Notes under the pieces: model-generated
What the model was told of the DNA's origin: nothing
The model's database searches: none
The model's input: the letters and a program-made list of their open reading frames with translations, nothing else
In this document: positions 51,701 through 54,296 of the stretch, in pieces
Layout: every line of letters starts with the position of its first letter
Numbering within the stretch: the first letter of the stretch is position 1
Position numbers and translations under genes: made by a program
Assembly: GCA_023382975.1 (NCBI GenBank)
Contig: JAHDXO010000001.1
Coordinates: forward strand, 62,001-126,000
DNA: 64,000 bases
Source of the DNA: Pirellulaceae bacterium
GTDB lineage: Bacteria; Planctomycetota; Planctomycetia; Pirellulales; Pirellulaceae
Direction: 5' to 3'

Positions 51701-52372
51701 CTGACGCTGAATCCGAACGGAACGTTTGTCTACTCGCACAACGGAAATTCCGCCACGCGGGACACGTTCAGCTATCGCGCCCGGGACGAACACGGTGCGC
51801 TCAGCTTGTCCGCCGTGACGGTCGTCATCAATATCGTCGAGTCGCCGCCGGCCGAATGGCAGAACCCGATCAACCGCTTCGATGTCAACAACGACGGATT
51901 CGTGTCGCCGATCGACGTGTTGCTGGTGATCAACCTGTTGAACGATCCCAATCGCGGAATCGGGTATGTGTTCCCGTTCCCGCGACCGCTGGGCAACCCC
52001 TACTTCGACGTTGACGGCGACGGAGTCGCTTCACCGCTGGACGCCTTGGGAGTGATCAACGAAGTCAACCGGCTGAACGACAGCGGATCGCCGGAAGGGG
52101 AAGCCGCCGTATTCTCCGGCGGAGATGCTTCCGGACAAGGGGCGACGATGTTGCTGGGCGATACAGCGTCGCCGACCGCCTGGAACACCGCGATCCAACC
52201 GCTCGCAGCGCCAGCCGTGCCGACAGCCACCGTCCAGGAGCGGCCCGCCGAGAGCATCCGCATCGATCTGTTCGGCATCGAAGACGCCCTGACGGACATC
52301 GTCGACGAGGTTCTGGGCGCCCAGTCCGAAGCCGACCCGTGGGATGCCGTGCTGGACGAACTGTTGGCGTAG
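27716..52372 (+). CDS. Giant multidomain exported protein, about 8,218 aa, with dockerin end
   Basis: One uninterrupted gene of 24,657 bases. The ATG at 27716 (GAGGGG about nine bases upstream) gives MAIRRSRKSS and the motif LERLEERQLL at 34-43, resembling the short Leu/Arg motif near the N-termini of very large planctomycete exported proteins. In order: Ig-like stretches, a degenerate metalloprotease-like region, PPC domains (about 770-895, 1950-2350, 5615-5765), right-handed beta-helix stretches, two fibronectin-like modules, an FEFD repeat in three blocks, a propeller-like segment (about 3535-3670), a von Willebrand A domain (about 5892-6092), a GEVED domain (about 7297-7389), six cadherin-like repeats and a type I dockerin (about 8049-8124). 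Acidic loops such as DTNGDGVIDAKD suggest calcium binding. A surface or matrix role is inference. An earlier GTG (27635) or ATG (27692) is possible. Confidence 0.9.
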   Translation: MAIRRSRKSSLRDRKNRGKLLSGLQRKLERNMQLERLEERQLLIGPQLIGIQPNDGSLLQNGDIRDIAPTDLVFRFDKIQEISQDSLGNSSQVGGIQITRSNSDGVFEPASVRSDFGTGGQVVIRFSAVRLGQEQNGIKLAITKSNFGGPGLPGISVIGRTININLNVNAANPSTAQDLVNAIRTNVAASNLIRAEILDTSTSLQPEAVNIAATAPANSSLTLGDPNNPNAVVANDMVVYPGFIGVGSQPALNEVVYRFAGQLPDDKYRIDIFGTGGTPLRNVAGERYLNGQDTSLEFELDLAPQILSVVPQPVERIVNPLNPSQTILQQQRSKIVVYFNDDNLNVASAQNRTFYQLIHSRGTLENTDDVVFNPVSVVYSASTDTATLEFGVPLDQLVHPLTGAALGPGTLRLRVGNDELKATAANPDPTPLPPLTLTPLSETTATYNGVAVHYVGQGEIWGKALRVEVIESDHGGDGLPKVTVFDNVVTVNLNNNTSAGNAFSPNTAQQMVDALRDHFNAGQLLEATIVSGDPNTVIAGLSGPGYPVATLIGLGSSFDTATNLTALIQANGTESLIDRNYVVRGVIDPQIYALQLPGSDNDPGHRQVFGHLNDNEANTGTSGVVNVGITRIEYNFRQDIGFLRDSHGNLQPAFNLITETQKRRAREALQTLNDLIGVEFVETERDGIIIASADDRTQNLTQPLLTLPLNLNDRFNFWDPVTGQNGWFRQLLSSMGGLLGLGSTVDLPGLAIRGFDANLNFGNPLEPTIYSNHDLVHLQHLYYPESKDIDLFRFDVPAGVTGRFSAETMAERQMQASGLDTVLTLYRRNADGTYELLSRNDNYFGRDSYLELDLGEGTYYVGVSASGNDEYDPIIEDTGFGGTTQGEYDLRFNFRRDIKSIQNAIFDADNPNRPPTFLDADGDGVPGGVFNFWFNTVAPLTAADLAGGAAARTVARTIFVDKAAPNGGTGTEAAPFNNIATALSSSIGAKAGDIVRIIGNAGADGRWETLGDNLAYQIGFNSLGQPLPDGSTLEVPKNVTVMIDANAIFQMRRARIGVGSSAAGIDRSGGALQVLGTPIIRDANGNVLRTDTNGDGVIDAKDRPVPGSVYFTSYNDEQIGLDTNPFTNTVPAAGDWGGIVFRDDIDRADGNFVYDEEGIFLNHVNHADIRYGGGSVVINSVPTVINPIHITDTRPTVTFNTITRSADAAMSASPDSFEETNFHAPRHQRIAFTSDYDRVGPKISGNTILNNSINALFIRVATQAGSTVQKLNVTGRWDDRDIVYVLKENLAIASRPGGAMEYVTPPPVNLVTTTVTRDTTAATGGSLGSSGTDTYYSYKMTFVDRFGYESPASANFGFSNVAQQTPFRISAADVANNNRSIRLNQLPPVSGEFVARRLYRSENNGQYTLVAQLNGRSTSFVDNGTTRGGLLDVPPMSFPVRNTAGNLLFPTTTLTAQLGGTLQPGSYNYRITYVDALGKESRASDRGESLTITGNPNINGLPGQGAIQLNDLPAAPDGSNYVAWRIYRSGNAGAGSYTLVGEHAFDDPTAFLDGGQTVAGVVLDTSQVLPRLDAQLVIDPSIIVKAGGARIEVELGAQMIAEADDGSEIIFTSIADDRYGTGGTFDTGNDGAIVAGSANQPLAGDWGGIYAWPLSRLSIDHALLAYGGGVTRVEGTFTAFNTIEIHEQAEARIASSVFEFNARGQGGQAPSNRFGRGFNEPAVIFVRQAQPTIYNNVFRNNPDADPNNTPANPNQATAAISINVNALTHELRRDKGRSTGAIDRIQGYRDNQGPLILDNQMDNTEINGMVVRGETLTTQSVWDDTDIVHVVLDTIHISDFHTFGGLVLASSPTESLVVKLYNNPNGAQAGFWANGVPREVTDRIGGIIQIVGHPGSPVVLTSLADDTRGAGQRPDGEPQTDTNNDGSRTAPRPGDWNSVRLDRYSHDRNVELHNEFEPRDVNSPGINSTPDDAQLLGILAPSEYAGDENRRLGFTVKGFLNDRLDVDVYSFKAIPGTEVWIDMDRTTHAFDPILEVLDSNGLVVARSTSSYDEVRNTNNFLEPADRDDENLSARDLAADSLLFGEARLMVKTPQIPGTDYYTSNPRDPGLRLLLPGIPDPNNPDRPLTYHVRIRSNSDDIGQLNGGLTSGAYQVQIRLRELQEVGGSTVRYARIAYATNGIEIYGQPIHSPLTGESTESTALNYPFVNAQNIGNLLTADRGTLSVGGVLNSLEDDGNPLTRDVDFYRFEILYREFSLRSFETIFDIDYAGGLDERPNVTLHVFNAAGQLILTSRDANIAEDRPGTPFASDLEDLSRGTIAPTDPFIGIVDLLPGVYYVAVTTDTWMPDQLDQFTQAAATNPNVRLEPIRTVRRIAEDDLDPFSFGDFNTADAPQIEFLFDKSPDRNNLDGTLNVNFETMSEVPWHLGDVTMYLHLDRAAQYFNVIDPTSTTILTANPFTGALETRVGWFGHETADITMDPSGSLYAYRISRNEPAPCFPNDNASGNFFVINPADASLDPVARDDGILTYERDPANAAASDRTRDGSACGPIGDGIEFNAIATDQNNVLDGPGGFAVGDRGFSYQLAALPGLMRGVEIVENILYRFDDNRNSATLGQAVSLQPGDKTDNVNNPPGVIYLGAGTQIRESGELLTSPRIETVEATRPTGTSHTAVLQDGQTFTVVDGANRTTFEFDFGLEVIQNIDTRTDSTIKDGNFFLLDGNLFQFDTGSDIVFSGAGSTVQNTVVTVNDGAVSHSYEFAVDAADQKQPGATLLTLSATTLQLASDLAAAINADFPTLRAHANGPRVGIQAIGQNTVATAQLSVGARGVRIEGDAGLAPILQPPGGSELSDGSDFFIQSNGRLQQFEFDSGFTLQVPVRFMLRMPAAGGRGIQDGEFFTIGNTATGTLVRYEMDLGGTTRVIAPDHVMIGYNAVDTADVLAARLVNNVLDVAANPTLPDAAGNQVPNPAINLGLAPRVYPAQYADMGGVVHLGTTSVNTLDASAAPGITQSGFARAIGDGEFFTISDGLGNVVTFEFNDPSVNPALTNPNHVEILFSQSDTHDEIADRIVQILVGPLPITVPNPNLWPGVQYPFNPLRLGMPPGLDSPPYTQVVTSQPLNIRNGNIWIGGDDGLPIDVTGRSRLARHTLDTSQAPNVDQTGRPGVSNLNAVGVFMVPWSGFSSQETARQIQQAILRTRVSAPADPTSNTFQILDVYPGNHPSMFDGRLIPVMDGDRVLYLEFDDVRFSPGQNTPGSILIPYDPGQPAIPGTPPTPAIPPTTANVISQTIVALLNQNTNAATAVAAFGPAGKDYNRIEIRTYQVDLTTQLEANDDRLVVNGPGVRYFPGSAPISELGQTLGFTLIDAEATYNPALGRTDDLIARRVADVVGSHPTYRSNGVGGEYSRINFPDAETGDFKYVPRWQVVATSTPGVSAGNERIVVLADDTPLDRFVDRNFNGVNDDLNGDGILNQTGVIRYGDHAGVSPFGDQMPGLSRKVSDAINSALNPFGISAGFRSEFVRLNRGSVENLSAMITQGDGPGGKITGLTVLPNGAVFAVSDQGGLYRINNPTGAASATYIATSEHDLLGIEFSGLTSGPPNVEGGRYANMLFATDINGRVYAFNTAGQLQPIFVDGQTSIGTGNHATDVRGLAFSTLDWNLFHTSPVTGIPDEYRFGTPNGTYNFPGGAHGSLVSNEFSLKGYSAADRPSLYFTYHLDTEGAASSPTQPMRDSFRVFIADNSGDWQLLSTNNSYLGPLPFDDELQDIGPFDVQEAFDANQYRQVRVALDQFAGLENLRIRLDFSTAGTMNVGDINTRGEEIRAVSGTFIADGNTVQIGNRVIEFDSGYTLVAPTGSAIQPGEQLTIYDSRDQSVTLQFVENVLTLSDIVAVDGSQLNDGDTFQINDGSQMVTFEFDTGFILRTPAAGGGGIADQETFVIDPDGDGAFPPLTFEFDKNGVLIDANADGIPDTIGINVMDDWTLVVPPQGSDLGGVRDQDQFSLRRGTTTLTFELDTNGVRSNPSNQLVNIADNLTLFLPAAGGGFGGVVDGSYFTIDPDGPAGADVPLVFEFRQIGTSRPAFGNALIPFNHFTTQDMLAEAVVAAVASLPTRGLKPVNLGNGVVILDGTTPAHRLDTSFAAPVTSNFTPLTQLQVVERIIAALNAADGLTPPNSVLGLSLPNPADVQNGAIVLGGTTPAHLLNVGGATALVRTTTPKSQQEVADRISQAINNAFAAGTDLRAASLPGGLVNVLDLSGDTDLVVDVAGSPGMVLTGIPGVTPGHLAIPFLPTDTLDEIIEGAPPVVVGAAARTGMVAAINGSGLQVLAERSPFPNEEIITLSGTAGNPVTFAPGVSALQPKGIVPIYVSRTQTANDIAERIAAAIQQAVANGDLAGVTPRLNGNLGYSPPSINPGEVRLNRINLQGATNIVLGSTNSLFRVEGSVGVAPGNAAAVVHTDMTRVQVANVFDGVLEGLFHNPTIITETGLRFADGETFTLNDGVNPTVTFEFDAGFILNIPVGGGQVSLGGISDGEYFTIQDAIGFRTASFEFDKDGIVTPGRTAIPIREGDSPLAVARMIVSVVQTHPNRAILGLAPRLLTGNRVQLGGTVGTTLTIGPGSQVTQSSPRIATIPTGGGAAINDGATITFSNGVTTIRYEFNKIGGVAPGNRPVAITNASTPNQVAQALVNAIQATPNRALLNLNAYQLDLSRLAIEANANVSVQNVSPITFATALPSQPGVSPSMTLELPATLSMQLPDPLTIHIPSVGIVDGETFTINDGFSTITFEFENLSLADGVNPLNQAVNITSTSTTADIGRAIVDAIDASGMAFKATMIGGVGNIDLGGSGQFELLVPAGSPLLKTGPLSLQAPNGGGAALTDGDSFVIRNGPVDYRFEFDNLNINNGVTPGSYEINFDPVLDTQNTIADRIIATIATVPGLNTALNPIKTTGAPRVHLSATVPVILDTTLTHLTQTGSSRINLDNRRLVIGDNTQVPAVVIPFEFDMDGIFAPGGAIVDIAPGSTLHQIASELIREIEASALNLAPVWNNVRTVELAAPAGILLDTSQVPTISQFGQSGAFFDGLTFLLTEAGVTRRLEFDSNGVFSPNSIVIPFSGTETTDQIAAKVVSAISPASSGFNVFPRYLGNGVIDLGGSELHAITLTTNLTDTTALLGSVSFRIPAAGGQIGGVVDGEMFTITDVATGISYAFEFNSDLATEAGTHAIPFAFGDSQNAIGQSIVNVVRNVTGLNLSPRYRSDGIVDFQASPATHTLSFQPTVLVTRGVAGGRVPHVPVVYSPSDDFTAHDTAIAIRNAVNSTLGLNIQATVGGIATADQRRVELLNTAGFPTDIVFVPDVDGDLQLEAPQNIFKQDEDLIRIIGRPVVDPGPLGYDAPLPDNPRFHLPGDQYGLYSNIGIDPRWPVQQPSYRAQNNQFAGLRLDNFIIGFAERGELVTNAAQNGTGFGPNANGAGRTEGEYQLEIRRGPELTAPLVTAGSVRSIDTNDRLGTGITLIVQNGLHIADGQTLTIRDGVRHVVFEYVDQSIPNNVPEPGRIAVPFLPSDPDYVVARRVRDAINGPDAQAVLQVTAAISDGTLIGVGDPTPSTSGRVNLFGPVTLKVHSTTVEETNDTMAQATPTGVAGLDSAPFFGSGVIGDNPNLPLRPGLDVDMFQVSLSAGIPIRVDVDAQIIGSELDAVLRIFNAAGTQVAFSNRDAAPGEYLRRDPYLQFTPPTSGTYYIAVSGAGNQLYDPGVEGSGSEGSTGSYDIKITYGASTGADFVLYDDRGDSNLFRDQGQLLIHANTITNSAEYGIRATAAERSAQDGFSPHAGPVRMTPKRNQENLSPGVVIANNVLAENGTGGILFGGDPNAVPNGQEASVPFGRIVNNTIYGGVPVNPTTTLADVIFMFDTSGSMAADVAEFRARLASLDAQFQAANIDANYGLVTFPGGNPGGAPRQLMNISTVGTFLNPSSPFNTFLTGGDAQEFGSLAVREALNTFDATTTFNYRAGADIIVVMVTDEDDDSTAADFTVALTSLLVSNSLFFGVSQDPNSPASGNTGQRYGEFARQTGGQLLDIDGLRRNPASFFNAFGQIVIGSLVGGLGAGITVQNNASPTVLNNVLSSLATGISVDASSQTTVIGGSLYQNNGNNTAGVVTEDFPIALNTSDPLFRDPSVGNFYPAPLSRVIDASVGSLLERFDLKQVKNTLGIADSPILAPSTDITGQLRVDDPQVETPAGFGENVFADRGAVDRSDFVGPTVQLLTPRDNDTDGLDVNRADTAVRLSDQTVLTSFRIRLIDGVPPADAQLGSGVDDLSVSTDNVSVFRDGVQLVDGIDYAFSYNATSDTIVVTPLAGIWEPNRVYVIRVNNRDYYRITASNGWELPDGYQFLVRDLLGDEETFEFESGYTLQVPQTLQIIVPEAGGSLGGVRDGETFTIQRVSGTTILQTVVFEFDSNGIFTDNNLDGLPDNRLVSFSVADTAEDIAQKIVTQIFNANLQLRPSHIGDGIIHLGSTEQHRIDIARARSLQVTGQASGIEDGDFFTIDDGTKIVTFEFDSDGMPADSNGDGVADRPGAALIPFHPGLTNDQIAARMVTAVNLADVNLTPVAIGDGQVHLGGIANVHLVDVSGSQLTPFGTPGVRPAFGIRVPTVAGQPRFEPDATGTPYLADGQIFSISDGTRSITFELDDQADPRNGGRTVAPNVVVAFYSTDFGIRVPTNANGTPRVAPDATPLPFLRDGDTFTLTDGTRTVRFELNDLGAAIGGGSVTPGNTRIDYDSRTSTTDDIANAIRDAIAGSTIQGLSNLRNIGKGIVLFGEPAGGIPVHALNVTLTGLEQMGEPGVRASTVNDIANVVVAAIQNAPLSGLNPTNAGNGVIQLGEVTDGTSRHAMDVSQTGLSRMGSAGIPAAIPVYVTPVRDFDESGINDDFDGTQVAVALRNAINGSTLAVTATPAGANVVEIEGAVAVIELNPVFVDSTRFIGVKDLAGNPLKPNLLSGDTQYSLVLGQAAMDFGAAPQTLAGSYPTQIGQNGPFHMITADPIYLGTRVDAEPDGQVSPDATGDHLDGEGFVINTAGAANVYVVDGTGSLVNNGVTPGVLSLPLPLTLQVGAGTAVQDGARFRVTNNERTVDFELDLDSNLNNSTAIRVPYAATDTAQVIADTITRTIRAQTGLRLTPSLLESNDPLLGYVHVGGEAVSVFGTGLVALGQADFVSDGETFRIDTPAASFIFEFDDIAANTGVAAGNIPVRYDVDTTRDGLAEAIIQAVLSTSLGIAATNLGEGLVELSGRDDDGVVIMGAFNRNTATQIQVFPSAPGLLDAWIDFNRDGDFDDAGEQILTSVQIRPDRENMFEIQAPAYAVTGSTIARFRFSSSGGLLPTGFAADGEVEDYVVQIMDGNPPIANNDFYTFDEDNIHTGSSVLANDIDPDTGTSDNLTVFSYQTVSALGAVVVMNTSSDPALRGTFTYDPRGSAILQSLDIGQSMVDTFVYRAFDGQFLSTPGTVTITVEGRNDAPVANPDPDVARGEPEIQTPENVAITIRVLDNDFDPEGHPLTITNVTGATGTTTIEGDTIRYNPSGAFRSLDVGQHDFDSFVYTITDGRGLFASATVTVRILGVNDPPVAVNDFYPSNPTARTDEKTSKTIDVLVNDFDPEGSQLTVVSVQTFNTIGTAVVNFAGTPNNNVTYNPNNRFQFLGVGKTATDTFSYVVRDAQGNTSAATVTVTIDGVNDNPVARNVANVNVARNQTVRVNVLANDTDVDGDALRVIGVNLATLGTRGLVTINADNTVTYDPNGQFDNLSIGQTATDRFVYTIGDFDANGQSLGGSASATVTITVFGASDPPVANDDQATTTEKDSVAISVLFNDTDDFGPLTVVDVDPLNIRGSLLISPLNQPNNLVVYSPDGQFDQLRQGETATEIFAYTVSDGVGFDTALVTVTVTGVNDPPVANIDANGYQVQRGRTLRANDADGTLTPGVPGDDGVLLNDTDAEGDALTAVLATGPTHGVLTLNPNGTFVYSHNGNSATRDTFSYRARDEHGALSLSAVTVVINIVESPPAEWQNPINRFDVNNDGFVSPIDVLLVINLLNDPNRGIGYVFPFPRPLGNPYFDVDGDGVASPLDALGVINEVNRLNDSGSPEGEAAVFSGGDASGQGATMLLGDTASPTAWNTAIQPLAAPAVPTATVQERPAESIRIDLFGIEDALTDIVDEVLGAQSEADPWDAVLDELLA
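29596..29805 (+). other. Degenerate metalloprotease-like segment in the giant protein
   Basis: The translation around residues 627-695 reads IEYNFRQDIGF and later REALQTLNDLIGVEFVETE followed by DGIIIASADD. In other planctomycete giants this pattern precedes a matrixin-like zinc site. No HExxH motif is found here, so the segment looks structural or vestigial. Confidence 0.4.
30020..30400 (+). other. PPC-type beta-sandwich domain in the giant protein
   Basis: Residues about 769-895 read VHLQHLYYPESKDIDLFRFD, with a later LDTVLTLYRRNADGTYELLS and LDLGEGTYYVGVSASGND. This is a bacterial pre-peptidase C-terminal domain. Similar sequences recur at about 33570-34200, 34330-34800 and 44555-45010. 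Confidence 0.75.
30587..33560 (+). other. Beta-helix and fibronectin-like region of the giant protein
   Basis: It starts with FVDKAAPNGGTGTEAAPFNN, the typical opening of right-handed parallel beta-helix domains. DWGGIVF- and DWGGIYAW-type turns and QPTIYNNVFRNNPDADPNNT-type coils recur. Between about 31650 and 32400 two copies of a fibronectin-like module (YYSYKMTFVDRFGYESPAS and YNYRITYVDALGKESRAS) are inserted. Confidence 0.6.
35700..37450 (+). repeat. FEFD-repeat block 1 of the giant protein
   Basis: About seven copies of a protein repeat whose core is DGxxFxIxDG followed by FEFD, for example GQTFTVVDGANRTTFEFD, QDGEFFTIGNT and GDGEFFTISDGLGNVVTFEF. Copies are diverged at DNA level, so this is an old amplification. 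Between cores lie IPF/VMIGY...IADRIV segments. Confidence 0.75.
39180..43570 (+). repeat. FEFD-repeat block 2 of the giant protein
   Basis: The longest block, with about 14 copies of the same repeat, such as LNDGDTFQINDGSQMVTFEF, ADGETFTLNDGVNPTVTFEF, VDGETFTINDGFSTITFEFE and VDGEMFTITDVATGISYAFE. The full unit is about 100-120 residues. After the FEFD core comes an N-G-V-x-P-G-N spacer, an I-P-F strand, an IAxxIVxAI helix, and a V-x-L-G-G strand followed by H-x-L-D. One further copy lies near 44250. Confidence 0.8.
45390..45990 (+). other. von Willebrand factor A domain in the giant protein
   Basis: The metal-site motif DTSGSM starts at base 45419 (about residue 5902) after ADVIFMF. Downstream are GADIIVVMVTDEDDDSTAAD and LLVSNSLFFGVS, typical A-domain strands. 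Beta-helix-like sequence (FGRIVNNTIYGG before, SPTVLNNVLSSLATGISV after) flanks it, so the domain looks inserted into a helix. Confidence 0.75.
46840..49600 (+). repeat. FEFD-repeat block 3 of the giant protein
   Basis: About seven copies of the repeat seen in blocks 1 and 2, such as EDGDFFTIDDGTKIVTFEFD, LADGQIFSISDGTRSITFEL and LRDGDTFTLTDGTRTVRFEL. Between copies lie calcium-loop-like acidic stretches (DSNGDGVADR, DNNLDGLPDN). Confidence 0.75.
49605..49880 (+). other. GEVED domain in the giant protein
   Basis: DAWIDFNRDGDFDDAGEQIL followed by ARFRFSSSGGLLPTGFAADG and GEVEDYVVQI is the GEVED signature, found in many bacterial surface proteins. Confidence 0.85.
49886..51845 (+). repeat. Six tandem cadherin-like (VCBS-type) repeats in the giant protein
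   Basis: Six copies of about 100 residues are separated by GVNDPPVAVND-type linkers. Each has a VLxNDxDxEGxxL core and ends in TVTVTI. The linkers at about 50215, 50535, 50865, 51195 and 51510 mark the boundaries. Such repeats bind calcium and stiffen extracellular proteins. Confidence 0.85.
51862..52085 (+). other. C-terminal type I dockerin
   Basis: Two calcium-loop repeats, DVNNDGFVSPIDVLLVINLL and DVDGDGVASPLDALGVINEV, separated by about 30 residues. This is a dockerin layout. No cohesin or scaffoldin is visible in this window. Confidence 0.85.
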
Positions 52373-52377
52373 ACCAT

Positions 52378-52435
52378 CGCTGGAGTTCACGACATCGCGT
52401 GTTGGCAGGGGCACGCGGAATCGGGAACTCCAGCG
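52378..52435. terminator. Long hairpin between giant gene and glyS, possible two-way terminator
   Basis: CGCTGGAGTTC (52378-52388) is the exact complement of GAACTCCAGCG (52425-52435). Between them, GCGTG and CACGC form an inner stem, with symmetric 8-base internal loops. It lies six bases after the giant gene's stop and between convergent genes. There is no U-run, so termination is inferred from position only. Confidence 0.5.
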
Positions 52436-52492
52436 TGCCGAAAGCGCGCGGGAGCATGCCAGCCCACCTCGCGCGTGCTCGTCAGCAGGGGG

Positions 52493-54103
52493 TTATACCA
52501 GCCGGCGTCGGATTTCGTCGACGCAGTCGTCGACTTTGACTCGCCACTGTTCCAGCGTATCGCGGTCCCGGATCGTGACCGTGCGGTCGGTCACGGTCCG
52601 GCCGTCCACGGTGATGCAGAACGGCGTGCCGGCTTCGTCCTGACGGCGATAGCGACGTCCGACCGCGCCCTTCTCGTCGTAGAAGACCGGGAAGTTCGGC
52701 TTCAAGGCCCGGTAGATCTCCTGAGCGATCTCGGGCATTCCGTCCTTGCGAACCAAGGGAAACACGGCTGCCTTGACCGGAGCCAGCCGCGGATGGAACT
52801 TCATCACGACACGGGTCTGCATCTGGCCGTTTTCATCGGGCGCCTGGTCTTCGGTATACGCTTCGCACAAAAAGGCCAGCGTCGCACGGTCCGCACCGGC
52901 CGACGGTTCGATCACGTGCGGCGTATAGCGTTCGCCGGTGATGTCGTCGCGGTAGGTTAGGTCGCGGCCGCTGCCCTTCCACTTCGGCTTGCCATCCTCG
53001 CCCAGTTGCACTTGCAGCGGGCGCGACTTCTCGTCCAATTTGCCTTCCATGTGGCTTCGCAGATCGAAATCGCCGCGGTGGGCGATACCTTCCAGTTCGC
53101 CGTATTCCCCCGGCGGCAGGAACGGGAAGGCGTACTCGATGTCGGCGGTTCCGGTGGAGTAGTGACTCAGTTCCTCGGCATCGTGCTCGCGCAGACGCAG
53201 CCGGTCACCGGCCAACCCCAGGTCCGTGTACCATTTCATCCGTCGATCGCGCCAATACCGATACCAGTCGGACGACGAACTCGGATGGCAGAAGAACTCG
53301 ATCTCCATCTGCTCGAACTCGCGCGAGCGGAACGTGAAATTGCGCGGCGTGATCTCGTTGCGGAAGCTCTTGCCGACCTGCGCGATGCCGAACGGCACTC
53401 GGACGCGACTGCTGTCCAACACGTTCTTGAAATTGACGAAAATTCCTTGAGCCGTCTCGGGGCGGAGAAACGCTGCCCCCTCCTCGCCGGACAAGGCGCC
53501 CACGTAGGTCTTGAACATCAGATTGAATTCTCGCGGCTCGGTCAGCGTGCCCAGCGTCTTGGCATCCGGACCGAGAACGCGCGACGGGTCGTCGACCTGC
53601 GGAAGCGTCTTGAACGGCCCGTCCCAGACCAATTGCTCCGCATCCTTGGCACGCAGATGAAAGTACTTCAATGCCCGCGACTGGACGTCTTCCTGTTCCT
53701 GCTCGGCCTCGGCCATCGTCGCCACGAAAATCCGCTCGCCCTTGGCTTGCACCCAACGGCCGCGGACCTGATCATGGCGGTAGCGGCGTTTTGATTCTCG
53801 GCAATCGACCATGTAGTCGTGAAACAGGTCATAGTGCCCCGAACACTTCCAAACCTGGGGATGCATGATGATCGTACAGTCCAATCCGGTCATCTCGTAG
53901 GCGGACGGCGCTCCCGCCGGCACGGACAGATCGTCATGGCCCGTCACCATGTCACGCCACCAGGCATCCTTGATATTCCGCTTCAACTCGACCCCCAAAG
54001 GGCCGTAGTCCCAGAATCCGTTCAGGCCGCCGTAGATCTCGCTGGATTGAAACAAGAAGCCGCGGCGTTTGCAGAGCGATACGAGTTTTTCCATTTCCAT
54101 CAT
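52493..54103 (-). CDS. glyS: Glycyl-tRNA synthetase, homodimeric class II type
   Basis: Charges tRNA-Gly with glycine. It is the single-chain alpha2 type found in archaea, eukaryotes and some bacteria, about 536 aa. Visible features are KRRGFLFQSSEIYGGLNGFW and DYGPLGVELKRNIKDAWWRD (motif 1 region), RPETAQGIFVNFKNVL, GKSFRNEITPRNFTFRSREF (motif 2) and MEIEFFCHP. The C-terminal part has EPSAGADRATLAFLCEAY and LAPVKAAVFPLV. The start could be 54103, 54100 or 54094 (three nearby ATGs); I use the first. The kinase gene is divergent from it, separated by 193 bases. Confidence 0.93.
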   Translation of the reverse strand: MMEMEKLVSLCKRRGFLFQSSEIYGGLNGFWDYGPLGVELKRNIKDAWWRDMVTGHDDLSVPAGAPSAYEMTGLDCTIIMHPQVWKCSGHYDLFHDYMVDCRESKRRYRHDQVRGRWVQAKGERIFVATMAEAEQEQEDVQSRALKYFHLRAKDAEQLVWDGPFKTLPQVDDPSRVLGPDAKTLGTLTEPREFNLMFKTYVGALSGEEGAAFLRPETAQGIFVNFKNVLDSSRVRVPFGIAQVGKSFRNEITPRNFTFRSREFEQMEIEFFCHPSSSSDWYRYWRDRRMKWYTDLGLAGDRLRLREHDAEELSHYSTGTADIEYAFPFLPPGEYGELEGIAHRGDFDLRSHMEGKLDEKSRPLQVQLGEDGKPKWKGSGRDLTYRDDITGERYTPHVIEPSAGADRATLAFLCEAYTEDQAPDENGQMQTRVVMKFHPRLAPVKAAVFPLVRKDGMPEIAQEIYRALKPNFPVFYDEKGAVGRRYRRQDEAGTPFCITVDGRTVTDRTVTIRDRDTLEQWRVKVDDCVDEIRRRLV

Positions 54104-54181
54104 GCGTCTGGTTTCCCCAAAAAACACCCTTGACCCTCAATGACGGACGTATCTTACACGGTCGGCCCGTTTTGCAGTAGG

Positions 54182-54210
54182 TTGATCGCGGCCGACTTGC
54201 AAAGTAAAAT
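54182..54210 (+). promoter_or_regulatory. Candidate promoter of the kinase gene
   Basis: TTGATC (54182-54187) and TAAAAT (54205-54210) with a 17-base spacer on the plus strand. The kinase ATG is 87 bases downstream of the -10 box. Confidence 0.4.
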
Positions 54211-54296
54211 GGCTGGTAGCGAAGGCAAGCTGCGAGCTTCGCAGGTTCGCCGTTCGCGTCTCGTCGAACGTCTTCCTCCATATCCAGCAGCAAAAA

